Shown one piece after another: positions 25,585-34,545 of a DNA stretch of 64,000 nt; position 1 is the stretch's first letter, and each line of letters opens with the position of its first letter. The notes under the pieces were generated by a model. The model was given only the letters and a program-made list of their open reading frames with translations, was not told where the DNA came from and made no database searches. The position numbers were made by a program, and so were the translations under genes. Source of the stretch: a bacterium (GTDB lineage: Bacteria > Patescibacteriota > Patescibacteriia > Patescibacteriales > Patescibacteriaceae); NCBI GenBank assembly GCA_029570385.1, contig JAKPXD010000015.1, positions 1 to 64,000 on the forward strand. Reading direction: 5' to 3'.

Positions 25585-25935
25585 ATGATGGAACGAGAAA
25601 TTCACGAAATTGATGCGACCGGACAAGCGATTGGCCGGCTAGCCACTCAGATTGCCACCTTGCTGCGCGGCAAGAATCAGGCGACTTACCAGCCCAATAT
25701 TGATGCTGGCGCTGTTGTTCATGTCCACAATATTACCAAGGTTATTTTTACTGGCAATAAATTAGATCAAAAGAATTATTATCATTATAGCGGCTATCAA
25801 GGTGGTCTCAAAACCCTCAAGATGCGTGATTTGGCGGCTAGCCAGCCGGATCAAGTTTTGCGCCGCGCCGTTAAACAGATGTTACCGGCTAATCGCTTGC
25901 GTGCAGGCATGCTCAAGCGTCTGATCATTAATTAG
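25585..25935 (+). CDS. rplM: 50S ribosomal protein L13 (short)
   Basis: Early-assembly 23S rRNA-binding protein. IDATGQAIGRLATQIATLLRGK, the YHYSGYQGG turn and LRRAVKQMLPANRLRAGMLKR are diagnostic. I take ATG 25585 (an ATG-ATG pair) as the start; an in-frame TTG six bases upstream is unlikely. At 116 residues it stops soon after the RRAVKGMLP-type helix and lacks about 25 C-terminal residues of the usual 142. Confidence 0.94.
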   Translation: MMEREIHEIDATGQAIGRLATQIATLLRGKNQATYQPNIDAGAVVHVHNITKVIFTGNKLDQKNYYHYSGYQGGLKTLKMRDLAASQPDQVLRRAVKQMLPANRLRAGMLKRLIIN

Positions 25936-25947
25936 TCTACGATTATT

Positions 25948-26439
25948 ATGGAAGAATTAGATATTTTAGAACAAGAAAACAGCCAATCAAAGGCTCCAGC
26001 CAAGATTACTGATGATTCGGTTGACTATACTTTGACCCGAGAATTTAGTGGCAAGTATATTACGGCTGTCGGTAAGCGCAAAACAGCGACCTCTCAGGTG
26101 CGTTTATATGAAAAAGGCCGCGGTATTATCGTTATTAACGGCCAAGCTCTAGCCGCTTATTTGCCAATTTTATCTCATCAAGCGGCAGTTATTCAACCAT
26201 TGCGAGTGACTGGCTTGCAGCACAGTTTGGATTTTTCAGTTTTGGTGACTGGCGGCGGTAAGTCTGGTCAAGCTGAAGCGATTGCTCACGGTATTGCCCG
26301 TTGTTTAGTCAAAATGAATGAAGCAGTTAAGCCAGTTCTCAAAGCCAGCGGTCTGATGACTCGCGATGCTCGCATTAAGGAGCGCAAGAAGCCGGGTCTC
26401 AAACGCGCTCGCCGCGCTCCGCAGTGGAGTAAGCGTTAA
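25948..26439 (+). CDS. rpsI: 30S ribosomal protein S9 with N-terminal extension
   Basis: Its C-terminal tail reaches the P site. The S9 core starts at about residue 37 (YITAVGKRKTATSQVRLY) and includes VLVTGGGKSGQAEAIAHGIARC and the basic end KKPGLKRARRAPQWSKR, whose last Lys-Arg contacts P-site tRNA in other bacteria. About 35 extra acidic residues precede it. It is the last gene of the operon, 12 bases after rplM, and is followed by a strong terminator. Confidence 0.95.
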   Translation: MEELDILEQENSQSKAPAKITDDSVDYTLTREFSGKYITAVGKRKTATSQVRLYEKGRGIIVINGQALAAYLPILSHQAAVIQPLRVTGLQHSLDFSVLVTGGGKSGQAEAIAHGIARCLVKMNEAVKPVLKASGLMTRDARIKERKKPGLKRARRAPQWSKR

Positions 26440-26470
26440 TCAGCGTTCTTTTACCTTTCTATATTATACA

Positions 26471-26497
26471 AAAACACCGGTTCGCCGGTGTTTTTTT
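26471..26497 (+). terminator. Strong Rho-independent terminator of the ribosomal operon
   Basis: AAAACACCGG, the tetraloop TTCG, and CCGGTGTTTT form a perfect 10-bp stem followed by a run of Ts. It ends the infA-rpsI operon 32 bases after rpsI. Confidence 0.92.
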
Positions 26498-26553
26498 GGT
26501 TGCTCACTCCGCTTAAATGTTGTATATTGAAGATAATTTTAAGCCTGTTTTTT

Positions 26554-27999
26554 ATGTCTACCCGCGTTACTAATATTGCCAGGAATACTTCTTATTTCAC
26601 TTTAGCCTTGATTTTACAAAAGATCATTTCTTTAACCTATTTTACGCTATACGCCAGAGTCCTGGGACCGGCTGATTTGGGAAAATATTATACAGCTATT
26701 TCTTTGACGAATATTTTTTTGATTTTTATTGATGTTGGTCTTAGTAATGTTTTAACCAAGGAAGTCGCTAAAGACAATAGCAAGGCCAACGCTTGGATTG
26801 GCTCGACCATAGCCATTAAATTGCCGTTAGCATTGCTTACATCGCTAGTTTTAATTGGCTTGGTTAATATTTTAAATTTTCCTGAGCTTACTCGGCAATT
26901 GGTTTATTTATCAATTGTCTGTATGGTGTTAGATTCCTTTACTTTGACTTTTTTTGCCTGTTCGCGAGCTTTTCATAATTTGAAATTTGAAAGTTTATCG
27001 TCAATTATTTTCCAGCTGATTGTACTTGTTGGCAGTATTGTTATTTTGCACCACGGCGGCGGCGTCCGCTGGTTAATGCTGTCGTTGATCGCGGCCAGTC
27101 TGTATAATTTTATCTATTCATTACTAATTCTTTGGCGTTATTGGCGAGTCAAGCCCTGGCCAATTTGGTATTGGCCGAAGATAAAAAAAGTTTGGTTATT
27201 AGCGGCCCCTTTTGCCGGTTATGCGATTGCTCAACGAGCCTATACTTATCTTGATTCAGTTATGCTAGCCAAGATAGCCGGTGATGTGGCGGTTGGGATT
27301 TACCAGGTGCCGTTCAAGATTATTAATGCGTTGCAATTCTTACCCATGGCCTTTGTCGCCTCGCTTTATCCGGCCCTAAGTCTTTATTGGCATAACAACC
27401 GATCGCAGCTGAGTATTACCTTTACTCGAGCGATACAATATTCAGCCATTATTTCTTTACCGATTGCCATTGGCGGCTGGGTGATAGCGGATAAATTAGT
27501 ACTGATCTTTAGTGATGGTTATACTGAGGCTATCTGGCCGCTCCGTTTAGGTTTAGCCGCCCTGCCCTTTATATTTATTGGTTATCCGATTGGCTCGTTA
27601 CTGAATGCTTGCGATCGGCAGAAACGCAACACCTACAATATGTTGATTGTCCTGATAGTTAGTATTGTTGCCAATCTCTTTTTAATTCCGCGTTATGGTG
27701 TTATTGGCGCTAGCTTAACAGTAATGCTGACTAGTATCTTGATGGTGGTTTTAGGTATTGGCCAGATTAAGTCAATTCTCGGTCAGTCGCCCCAGCTATT
27801 CAGCGGCCTATTGCGCATTGTAGTAGCCGCTAGTTTGATGGGCTTAGCCGTTTGGCAAGCCAAGTTTATTAATAATATTTTTATTTTAGTGGCTTGGGGC
27901 GGTTTTGTGTATTTAGTAGCTCTATTTGCGGTTAAAGCTTGGTGTTGGTCGGATATTGTTGGTATCTTTAAATCTTTTTTCCGTCAGTCAGCTGATTAA
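26554..27999 (+). CDS. Wzx-type polysaccharide flippase
   Basis: Moves lipid-linked oligosaccharide across the membrane. The 481-residue chain has about 14 hydrophobic helices and the MOP-superfamily opening ARNTSYFTLALILQKIISL, GPADLGKYYTAISLTNIF near residue 40 and a late FIPRYGVIGAS-type motif (seen as LIPRYGVIGAS). I start at ATG 26554 because a longer frame would begin inside the ribosomal operon terminator. TTGCTC, 17 bases and TATATT just upstream form a plausible promoter. It heads a second glycan cluster. Confidence 0.88.
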   Translation: MSTRVTNIARNTSYFTLALILQKIISLTYFTLYARVLGPADLGKYYTAISLTNIFLIFIDVGLSNVLTKEVAKDNSKANAWIGSTIAIKLPLALLTSLVLIGLVNILNFPELTRQLVYLSIVCMVLDSFTLTFFACSRAFHNLKFESLSSIIFQLIVLVGSIVILHHGGGVRWLMLSLIAASLYNFIYSLLILWRYWRVKPWPIWYWPKIKKVWLLAAPFAGYAIAQRAYTYLDSVMLAKIAGDVAVGIYQVPFKIINALQFLPMAFVASLYPALSLYWHNNRSQLSITFTRAIQYSAIISLPIAIGGWVIADKLVLIFSDGYTEAIWPLRLGLAALPFIFIGYPIGSLLNACDRQKRNTYNMLIVLIVSIVANLFLIPRYGVIGASLTVMLTSILMVVLGIGQIKSILGQSPQLFSGLLRIVVAASLMGLAVWQAKFINNIFILVAWGGFVYLVALFAVKAWCWSDIVGIFKSFFRQSAD

Positions 28000-28002
28000 T
28001 GT

Positions 28003-29091
28003 ATGCGTTATTTATTAGTTACCTTAGAATATCCACCCTTTCATGGCGGTATCGCCCATTATTACAGCCATCTAGCTGCGGCTTGGCCGCGGAATGATGA
28101 GTTTATTGTTTTGGATAATAATCACAATCAGCTCCAGGCGGCTCGCGGTTTTTGGCCGTGGCGGCGATCTTTCCAAGCTATTTGGCAAGCTATTAAACAG
28201 CAACGGATTGATTATGTTTTAGTTGGTCAAATTTTACCGCTAGGGACGGTGGTTTGGTTGTTATCTTATTTTTTGCCGATTAAGTATGGTATTTTTCTTC
28301 ATGGTATGGATTGGGGACAGGCCATGAAGCGGCCACGTAAACGTTGGTTGGTTAGCCGAATAATTGCTCGCGCTTCATCAGTTATTGCCGCCAACAGTTA
28401 TGTTGCCGGGTTAGTTAAACAGGCTTGGCCGTCAATTACTAATCGTTTAATAATTATTAATCCCGGTTTAAGCCAGACAACATCACCAACTATTAGCGAT
28501 ACTTATCGGCAACAGTTGCGTCAACAGTATGGTTTGGTTGACCAAAAAATTTTATTAACTGTCGGTCGTTTAGTAGAACGCAAAGGAGTGGATCAAGTTT
28601 TGCGGGCTCTGCCGGAATTGATTAATAAATATCCTAATTTGTATTATTTAGTTGTTGGCCAAGGGCCATATTTAGCTACTTGCCAACAATTAGCCAGTGA
28701 TTTGGCAGTTAATTCACGGGTTATTTTTATAACTGATGCCGATGACCAGCAGCGAGCGGCTTGGTATCAGCTAGCCGATATTTTTATTATGCCGGCCCGT
28801 CAATTGGCTGGTGATTTTGAAGGCTTTGGTATTGTTTATCTAGAGGCTAATCAAGCTGGTAAACCAGTTATCGCCGGTCGATCCGGCGGTGTCGCCGATG
28901 CGGTGGTTGACGGTTTAAATGGCTTAATGGTTGATCCAAATTCAAGTTATGAAATTATCGCCGCGGTTAGCCGACTTCTGGATGATTCGGCCTTTAGTCA
29001 GCAACTTGGCCAAGCCGGCCAGGCTCGGTTAGCGGCTTTTCTCTGGCCGACCTTGGCGGCCAAATTGGCTCAATTTATTAATAAGCATTAA
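28003..29091 (+). CDS. Family 4 glycosyltransferase
   Basis: GT-B retaining enzyme, 362 residues. The N-terminal domain opens LLVTLEYPPFHGGIAHYY. The C-terminal domain opens with LTVGRLVERKGVDQVLRALP, and the donor site is EGFGIVYLEANQAGKPVIAG with the E-x7-E spacing. It starts 3 bases after the flippase and precedes a GT2 gene by 9 bases, so all three probably build and export one glycan. The sugar specificity is unknown. Confidence 0.9.
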   Translation: MRYLLVTLEYPPFHGGIAHYYSHLAAAWPRNDEFIVLDNNHNQLQAARGFWPWRRSFQAIWQAIKQQRIDYVLVGQILPLGTVVWLLSYFLPIKYGIFLHGMDWGQAMKRPRKRWLVSRIIARASSVIAANSYVAGLVKQAWPSITNRLIIINPGLSQTTSPTISDTYRQQLRQQYGLVDQKILLTVGRLVERKGVDQVLRALPELINKYPNLYYLVVGQGPYLATCQQLASDLAVNSRVIFITDADDQQRAAWYQLADIFIMPARQLAGDFEGFGIVYLEANQAGKPVIAGRSGGVADAVVDGLNGLMVDPNSSYEIIAAVSRLLDDSAFSQQLGQAGQARLAAFLWPTLAAKLAQFINKH

Positions 29092-29100
29092 TTATAATTT

Positions 29101-29808
29101 ATGATTTCTGTCATTATTCCGGTTTATAATCAGGCTGATAAATTAGGCGCTTGTTTGAATAGTTTAATCAAGCAGACTTATCGTGATTTGGAAATAATTA
29201 TTGTTGACGATGGCTCAACTGATGGTTTAGAAGCGGTTTTGATCGAGTGGGAACCTAAATTGCAAGCCGCTAAATTGCCATATAAAATCATTGTTCAAAC
29301 TAATCAAGGATCCAACCCGGCTCGTAATCGGGGTCTGGCCGAAGCTAGTGGTGACTATCTGTTATTTAGTGATGCTGATATTTGTTGGCGTTCTGATGCC
29401 TTAGCTAAAATGTTGTCAGCCTTGGAAACTAATCCTCAAGTTAGTTATTGTTATTCTTCGTTTCGTTTCGGTTGGAAAAAATTTCGTTTATGGCCGTTTG
29501 ATGCTGAAAAATTACGTCGGCAGCCCTATATCCACACTTCAGCCTTAGTGCGCCGTCAAGATTTTCCCGGTTTTGACAACAATATTAAACGTCTTCAGGA
29601 TTGGGATGTTTGGTTGACTATGTTAGAAAACGACAAAATTGGTTTATTCTATGATGATTTCTTATTTACCGTGGCCGGCGGCGGTTATATCAGTAGCTGG
29701 TTACCCAGTTGTGCCTACAAATTATTGCCGTTTTTACCACGGGTTAAAAAGTATAAGCAGGCCGAAGCTATTTTGCGAGCCAAGCATCATTTGCCAATTT
29801 ATGACTAA
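29101..29808 (+). CDS. Family 2 glycosyltransferase
   Basis: GT-A enzyme of 235 residues. SVIIPVYNQADKLGACLNSL at the start, IIVDDGSTDG near residue 35, NQGSNPARNRGL, and a DADIC metal site (about residues 91-95) are seen. QDWDVWLTML near residue 170 supplies the catalytic acidic region. No membrane helix is obvious. Its last bases overlap the start of the DUF192 gene (ATGACTAA), a typical sign of coupled translation. Confidence 0.9.
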   Translation: MISVIIPVYNQADKLGACLNSLIKQTYRDLEIIIVDDGSTDGLEAVLIEWEPKLQAAKLPYKIIVQTNQGSNPARNRGLAEASGDYLLFSDADICWRSDALAKMLSALETNPQVSYCYSSFRFGWKKFRLWPFDAEKLRRQPYIHTSALVRRQDFPGFDNNIKRLQDWDVWLTMLENDKIGLFYDDFLFTVAGGGYISSWLPSCAYKLLPFLPRVKKYKQAEAILRAKHHLPIYD

Positions 29809-30262
29809 ATGTCAATTAATAGTAGCTAGTTTGTTGTTGATCATTGTTATTTTGGGCGGAGTGGTTTATTGGGGCAACCGTCGGCCGGTTTTTCGCGGCG
29901 AGTATAAATTATTTTCGGCCAACCAGAAATTTTTAGGCAATATTGACATCTTAACTGATAAGCGCCAGCAATATCGCGGTTTTAGCCGCCAAGATCAACC
30001 TTGTCCCGATTGTGGCCTGCTTTTTATTTGGCCGATTTTATCGCAGCCAACCATGGTGATGCGCGAGATGAATTTTGCTTTAGATTTTATTTGGCTTCGC
30101 GATCGGCAAATAGTTCAATTTACTGAGAATGCTGCCCCGGAAGGCCATAATCCTCAGATTAAGTATCGGCCTGATCAGCCGATTGACGCTGTCTTAGAAA
30201 TGCCGAGCGGTTTTATTAGCCGCCATAATCTACAGGTTGGTCAATTTTTAAATTGGCAATAA
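29801..30262 (+). CDS. DUF192 family membrane-anchored protein
   Basis: 153 residues from ATG 29801, overlapping the preceding gene by 8 bases. An N-terminal membrane helix (LIVASLLLIIVILGGVVYW) is followed by a small beta-rich DUF192 domain: YRGFSRQ, GLLFIWP, MREMNFALDFIWL and an end VLEMPSGFISRHNLQVGQ. The family has no settled biochemical role and is usually found on the outside of the membrane. A CPDC pair precedes the GLLF strand and could be redox-active or structural. Confidence 0.83.
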   Translation: MTKCQLIVASLLLIIVILGGVVYWGNRRPVFRGEYKLFSANQKFLGNIDILTDKRQQYRGFSRQDQPCPDCGLLFIWPILSQPTMVMREMNFALDFIWLRDRQIVQFTENAAPEGHNPQIKYRPDQPIDAVLEMPSGFISRHNLQVGQFLNWQ

Positions 30263-30272
30263 TTAGCAAATT

Positions 30273-31745
30273 ATGCAATTTTCTTGGAAAACAGTGCGCT
30301 ATATTTTGGAGGCTATTATCTTATTAGAGTTGTTGGCCGCTTTAGGATATTTTTATCCCGTCATCGGAACGGCTCTTTTTATTATTAGTTGCTTGGTTAT
30401 TCTTTGGCTGACCATCCGTCGACTGGAATGGGGCTTGTATGTCTTAGTTATTGATTTACTAATCAGCTCTAAAGGTTATTTATTATCATTAAATTTGGGC
30501 GGTTTTAAGTTGTCGTGGCGAATGGCTATCTGGCTGATTATTATGGCGGTTTGGTTTGTTCAATTGATTGTGGCTATCTATCGCCGTCAAGCCTGGCCAA
30601 AACAATTATGGCAACGTCTTAAAGATAGCGGTTGGTTGATTTTGTTGGCCATGATAATTTTTGCCATCATTAATGCTTGGTGGCGCGGTCATCAATTGGC
30701 TAATATTTTTTTTGATGCCAATGGCTGGTTATTTTGGCTGATATTTTTACCGATATTAACTGTTGCTCGCTGGTCAATTAATCAATTAAGTTCGGTGATA
30801 GTAGCTGGCTTAGCTTGGTTAACGGCTAAAACCGGTTTTTTACTGTATGCCTTTGGTCATTTTTCGCCAGGCTTAAGAATGGTAATCTATCGCCTGATTC
30901 GTGATACACAAGTTGGTGAAATAACTAGTTTATCCGGGCAGTTTTATCGGGTTTTTCTTCAGTCACAGGTTTATTTTTTGATTTTTCTAGTTATTATCGC
31001 TTGGCAATTGGCTGGCCGGCTGCCCTTGAAACATTGGCCTCGCTGGTTAATTGGTCGGCCAGGTCGGCTTTATTTATTAGCGTTTAGTTTAAGTTTATTG
31101 CCAATTATTGTCGGATTTTCTCGTAGTTTTTGGTTCGGTTTGGTGTTAAGCATGTTTTTTTTGTTGATAATGATTTGGCGGCGCTACCGCTGGCCAGTGG
31201 TTTGGCGGTGGTCTTTAAGTTTGTTATTGGCTAGTGTTTTGTCAATAGTTTTAATCGTGGTTATCGTCCGCTTTCCTTGGCCGCAACCGCAGTTGTCATT
31301 CAAGGCCGGTGATTTGCTGGAAGAGCGGTTAGGTAATTTAGATAGTGAGGCGGGCGCTTCATCGCGCTGGTCATTATTACCCAAAATGGTGCAAGCTATT
31401 AGTCAGAGCCCATTTTTTGGTCAGGGATTGGGCGCCACCATCACTTATCGTTCAGCTGATCCGCGAATTTTAGAAAATGAGAGCAGTGGTTATTATACTA
31501 CCTATGCTTTTGAATGGGGTTGGCTGGATATTATTTTTAAATTCGGTTTCTTACTGGCTTTGTGGTATTTTATATGGTTGGGACGATTAGCTTGGCGGTC
31601 TTGGCGCTATGGTCCGGTTGGCGAAGCGTTAGCTATCGGTTTATTGGTTGTAGCCGCGGTGCATTTTTTTAGTCCTTATTTAAATCATCCTTTGGGCATC
31701 GGTTTTTTAGCCGGAATGCTTGCTTGGTTAGTTAGACAAAAATAA
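30273..31745 (+). CDS. O-antigen ligase/polymerase-like membrane protein
   Basis: 490 residues with about 12 membrane helices. A Wzy_C-type signature follows helix 8: SPFFGQGLGATITYRS near residue 375, with a preceding external loop carrying Arg and Glu residues (EERLGNLDSEAGASSRWSLL) typical of the ligase/polymerase active region. It lies between the flippase cluster and a WecA/MraY-like gene, so it probably polymerises or transfers the glycan made here. It lacks the TPR tail of the relative at 17011. Confidence 0.78.
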   Translation: MQFSWKTVRYILEAIILLELLAALGYFYPVIGTALFIISCLVILWLTIRRLEWGLYVLVIDLLISSKGYLLSLNLGGFKLSWRMAIWLIIMAVWFVQLIVAIYRRQAWPKQLWQRLKDSGWLILLAMIIFAIINAWWRGHQLANIFFDANGWLFWLIFLPILTVARWSINQLSSVIVAGLAWLTAKTGFLLYAFGHFSPGLRMVIYRLIRDTQVGEITSLSGQFYRVFLQSQVYFLIFLVIIAWQLAGRLPLKHWPRWLIGRPGRLYLLAFSLSLLPIIVGFSRSFWFGLVLSMFFLLIMIWRRYRWPVVWRWSLSLLLASVLSIVLIVVIVRFPWPQPQLSFKAGDLLEERLGNLDSEAGASSRWSLLPKMVQAISQSPFFGQGLGATITYRSADPRILENESSGYYTTYAFEWGWLDIIFKFGFLLALWYFIWLGRLAWRSWRYGPVGEALAIGLLVVAAVHFFSPYLNHPLGIGFLAGMLAWLVRQK

Positions 31746-31746
31746 T

Positions 31747-32826
31747 ATGTTGCCTTATTTGGCTGCCAGTTTTTTAGCTTTTTTCTTAGCCGTTGTCACC
31801 ACTCCGTTGATTAGGCGGTTAGCTTGGCGGTTAGCTATTATTGATCGGCCAGATCAAATTCGTAAGTTACAGAGTCAGCCGGTAGCTCTTCTGGGCGGCT
31901 GGGCGATATTTATCGGTATTTCATTGACCGCCTTGATTTTTCGGCGCTATTTAATAATTGGTGATTTAACTTATCATCATTGGCTAGGCGTTTGGTTGGG
32001 CGGCCTGATTTTGATGATTGGCGGCTCTTTGGATGATCGCTATAATTTGCCGCCGCATAAGCAATTAATTTTTCCAATTTTGGCCGTTTTAGCGGTAATT
32101 GTTGGTGGCGTTGGCATTAAAAAAATTACTGGATTAGATGGTCAATTAATCTTTTTGAATAGTTGGCAAATTAGTTTATTCAGCTGGCAGGGGATTGTCC
32201 GTCATTTTGTCGTTCTGGTTGATTTATTTACCTTTTTCTGGTTGATGGGCATGATGTATACCACTAAACTTTTGGATGGAGTTGATGGCTTGGTTACCGG
32301 TTTAGTCGGGATTGGCAGCCTGGTGATTGGCTTATTTACTTTGACCACCAAATATTATCAGCCTGATATTGCTTTGGCCGCTTTTATTTTGGCGGCGGCT
32401 TGCGCTGGTTTTTTGTTATATAATTGGTCACCAGCTAAGATTTATTTAGGTGATGGCGGCTCTTTAATGCTTGGCTATCTATTGGGCGTGCTTGCTATTA
32501 TTTCCGGTGGTAAAATTGCCATCGCCTTGCTGATTATGGGGGTGCCGATCTTAGACGTGGTTTGGGTTATTGTTCGTCGTCTATTTAATGGACAGAATCC
32601 GCTTCGGACCGCTGACCGCAAACATCTACACCAGCGGTTAGTTGATTTAGGCTGGAGTGCTAAACGAACGGCGATTACTTATTATGCTGTTTCTTTAGTT
32701 TTTGGCTTAAGTGCTTTATTTTTACAGAGCCAAGGCAAGCGCCTAGCTCTTTTATTGCTAATTATATTAATGACTATCGTGGTTATTCGTTTTTCATTAC
32801 TTGACAAGCCTAAGCAAAAACCGTAA
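31747..32826 (+). CDS. WecA/MraY-family polyprenyl-phosphate sugar-1-phosphate transferase
   Basis: Membrane enzyme, 359 residues and about 10-11 helices, that starts a lipid-linked glycan by transferring a sugar-1-phosphate to undecaprenyl phosphate. All family motifs are visible: GGSLDDRYNLPPHKQL (paired Asp), KLLDGVDGLVTG, the GDGGSLMLGYLLG loop and RKHLHQRLVDLGWS with the HxH element. UDP-GlcNAc transferases (WecA/TagO type) fit better than MraY because the HIHH-like segment is HLHQ. The rplU promoter lies inside its 3' end. Confidence 0.9.
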   Translation: MLPYLAASFLAFFLAVVTTPLIRRLAWRLAIIDRPDQIRKLQSQPVALLGGWAIFIGISLTALIFRRYLIIGDLTYHHWLGVWLGGLILMIGGSLDDRYNLPPHKQLIFPILAVLAVIVGGVGIKKITGLDGQLIFLNSWQISLFSWQGIVRHFVVLVDLFTFFWLMGMMYTTKLLDGVDGLVTGLVGIGSLVIGLFTLTTKYYQPDIALAAFILAAACAGFLLYNWSPAKIYLGDGGSLMLGYLLGVLAIISGGKIAIALLIMGVPILDVVWVIVRRLFNGQNPLRTADRKHLHQRLVDLGWSAKRTAITYYAVSLVFGLSALFLQSQGKRLALLLLIILMTIVVIRFSLLDKPKQKP

Positions 32827-32832
32827 TATAAT
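32801..32832 (+). promoter_or_regulatory. Promoter of rplU inside the upstream gene
   Basis: TTGACA (32801-32806) is followed after 17 bases by TAATAT (32824-32829), which overlaps a perfect TATAAT (32827-32832) at a 20-base spacing. Transcription should start about 40 bases before the rplU ATG. Confidence 0.55.
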
Positions 32833-32882
32833 GACACACCTGTCCCGTAAGGTTTTATTTTTTTAATACAATCAATAGCGAT

Positions 32883-33194
32883 ATGTCTAAATTTGCTATA
32901 ATTGCCACTGGCGGCAAACAATATAAAGTTCGTCCCGGTCAAACCATTAAAATTGAAAAGTTGTCCTCGGAACCAGCCGCTGAAGTCAAGTTTGATGCCT
33001 TGCTATTAGCCGATGAGCAGACCCAAGATATCCAGCTTGGCCGGCCGATATTAAACGCCGCGATTACTGCCAAAGTTTTAGATCATGGCCAGGAAGATAA
33101 GATAACCGTTATCAAATACAAGAACAAGACTCGCTATAAGAAGACTCTTGGTCATCGTCAGCAATTTACCAAGATTGAAATTCAAGATTGGTAG
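32883..33194 (+). CDS. rplU: 50S ribosomal protein L21
   Basis: 103-residue 23S rRNA-binding protein. FAIIATGGKQYKVRPGQTIKIEKL at the start (landmark GGKQYKV), ITAKVLDH in the middle and KNKTRYKKTLGHRQQFTKIEI at the end are diagnostic. Normally rpmA (L27) follows directly. Here a terminator comes 8 bases after the stop, so rplU is a single-gene transcript and L27 must be encoded elsewhere, if present. Confidence 0.95.
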   Translation: MSKFAIIATGGKQYKVRPGQTIKIEKLSSEPAAEVKFDALLLADEQTQDIQLGRPILNAAITAKVLDHGQEDKITVIKYKNKTRYKKTLGHRQQFTKIEIQDW

Positions 33195-33202
33195 TTATTA
33201 TT

Positions 33203-33236
33203 AAAACAACCCATCATTAGCGGGTTGTTTTATTTT
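33203..33236 (+). terminator. Rho-independent terminator after rplU
   Basis: AAAACAACCC and GGGTTGTTTT form a perfect 10-bp stem around a 9-base loop, followed by TATTTT. Confidence 0.85.
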
Positions 33237-33246
33237 ACGCTAGCTA

Positions 33247-33275
33247 TTGACTTATTTACAAAAAGATGTTAAATA
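33247..33275 (+). promoter_or_regulatory. Promoter of the sigma-like regulator gene
   Basis: TTGACT (33247-33252), 17 bases, TAAATA (33270-33275); a TATATA is also nearby. The ATG is at 33313. Confidence 0.5.
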
Positions 33276-33312
33276 TATAAGTAATATTTTATCTAAATAG
33301 CTTGATTTGTCT

Positions 33313-34506
33313 ATGGCTGCTAAAAATGCTACCGTTAGGCCGGTTTTTTTAACTGATAATTTTTCTTTATTTAAATTAGTTAAAAAATTATTACAAAAAG
33401 TTAATCCACGCGAGCGTGATGTCTTATTGCGCCGTTTTGGCTTAAATTCGTCAAATAAACAAACGCTAGAGCAGATTGGTGCCAGTCATGGCCTGACCAG
33501 AGAGCGAGTTCGTCAAATTGAGGCGGCTGGTCTTAAGAAAATCAAAAAAATGTGCGAATTGGAGAAGCAAATTGGTTTATTGCGTCAAGCCTTGGATGAT
33601 TTATTGTTGGATAATGGCGGGTTGATGGATAAGCAATATTTGCAAAGCAGTTTTTTAGCGCTTAGTCGGGAAGCGCTCAAAGATGATGATTTACCAATTT
33701 ATGCTAACAATTTTGATTTTTTAATTTCTCGGGTTTTGTCTGAAGATTTTGATCCGGTTACTTCCGGCTTATTTAATGATTCAATTAAACTAAAATATCA
33801 AACGATTGATCACTTGGAACTGTTGGCTCAGCAATTAGTGGAGCAGGTTCGTCAGGCCAAAAGATTATTTTTAATCGAAGATTTAATTAAATTGAGTTTT
33901 GATTTAGATGCTTTTAAGGCTAATGCTGATAAATTAGTGAGCGCCAACAAGTTAGACTTAGCTAGTGCTTTATCTGGTCAGGATAGCTTTCAAGACGGTC
34001 AGTTGATTAATAAATACAAGCCAATATATTCAGTTTTACGGGCTATTCGCGATATTGAACGCAATAATTTTGGTTCTTGGGGGCCGGCTGATTGGCCAGA
34101 GATTCGTCCACGGACGATTACTGATAAGATTTATTTGGTGCTTAAACAGACTGACCAGCCATTGCATTTTCGCGAAATTACCAGTCGAATTAATCAGTTT
34201 TTTACTGACAAGCGAGCCAATGCCGCCACGGTTCATAATGAGTTGATTCTTGATGACCGTTATGTCCTGGTCGGTCGCGGCATTTATGCTCTCAAAGAAT
34301 CCGGCTATCAGGCTGGTCGCGTAGTTGATATTGTTACTCGCATCTTAAAGCAAGCTCGCCATTCTTTATCCAAGGATGAGATTATTGATAAAGTTTTAAC
34401 ACAACGCTTGGTCAAAAAGACTACCGTTAGCTTAATCTTATCTAATAAACAGCTGTTTCAGCGTTTGCCCGATGGCACATATTCCTTACAAGACAAGGCG
34501 ACTTAA
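33313..34506 (+). CDS. Sigma-region-4 and HARE-HTH domain regulator
   Basis: A 397-residue putative transcription regulator. Residues about 27-80 are a sigma70 region 4-like helix-turn-helix: NPRERDVLLRRFGL, TLEQIGASHGLTRERVRQIEA, then LKKIKK. No region 2 or 3 is present. The middle (about 80-250) is helical and unknown. Residues from about 260 are HARE-HTH-like winged helices (TDQPLHFREITSRINQFF and GRGIYALKE), followed by a second related segment near the end (KDEIIDKVLTQRLVKKTTV). It could bind -35-like DNA or act as an RNA polymerase accessory factor. I use ATG 33313; a TTG lies 6 bases upstream. Confidence 0.78.
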   Translation: MAAKNATVRPVFLTDNFSLFKLVKKLLQKVNPRERDVLLRRFGLNSSNKQTLEQIGASHGLTRERVRQIEAAGLKKIKKMCELEKQIGLLRQALDDLLLDNGGLMDKQYLQSSFLALSREALKDDDLPIYANNFDFLISRVLSEDFDPVTSGLFNDSIKLKYQTIDHLELLAQQLVEQVRQAKRLFLIEDLIKLSFDLDAFKANADKLVSANKLDLASALSGQDSFQDGQLINKYKPIYSVLRAIRDIERNNFGSWGPADWPEIRPRTITDKIYLVLKQTDQPLHFREITSRINQFFTDKRANAATVHNELILDDRYVLVGRGIYALKESGYQAGRVVDIVTRILKQARHSLSKDEIIDKVLTQRLVKKTTVSLILSNKQLFQRLPDGTYSLQDKAT

Positions 34507-34516
34507 TCATTATTGG

Positions 34517-34545
34517 TTGTCTTTTCTTTTGCTATATCTTATGAT
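34517..34545 (+). promoter_or_regulatory. Promoter of the split TraD-like module
   Basis: TTGTCT (34517-34522), 17 bases, TATGAT (34540-34545). Transcription should start near 34552, 25 bases before the ATG at 34577. The -10 overlaps the palindrome described separately. Confidence 0.5.

Noticed and set aside
26488-26553. Longer N-terminus for the flippase
   Set aside because: It would begin inside the terminator of the ribosomal operon; ATG 26554 fits the family start.
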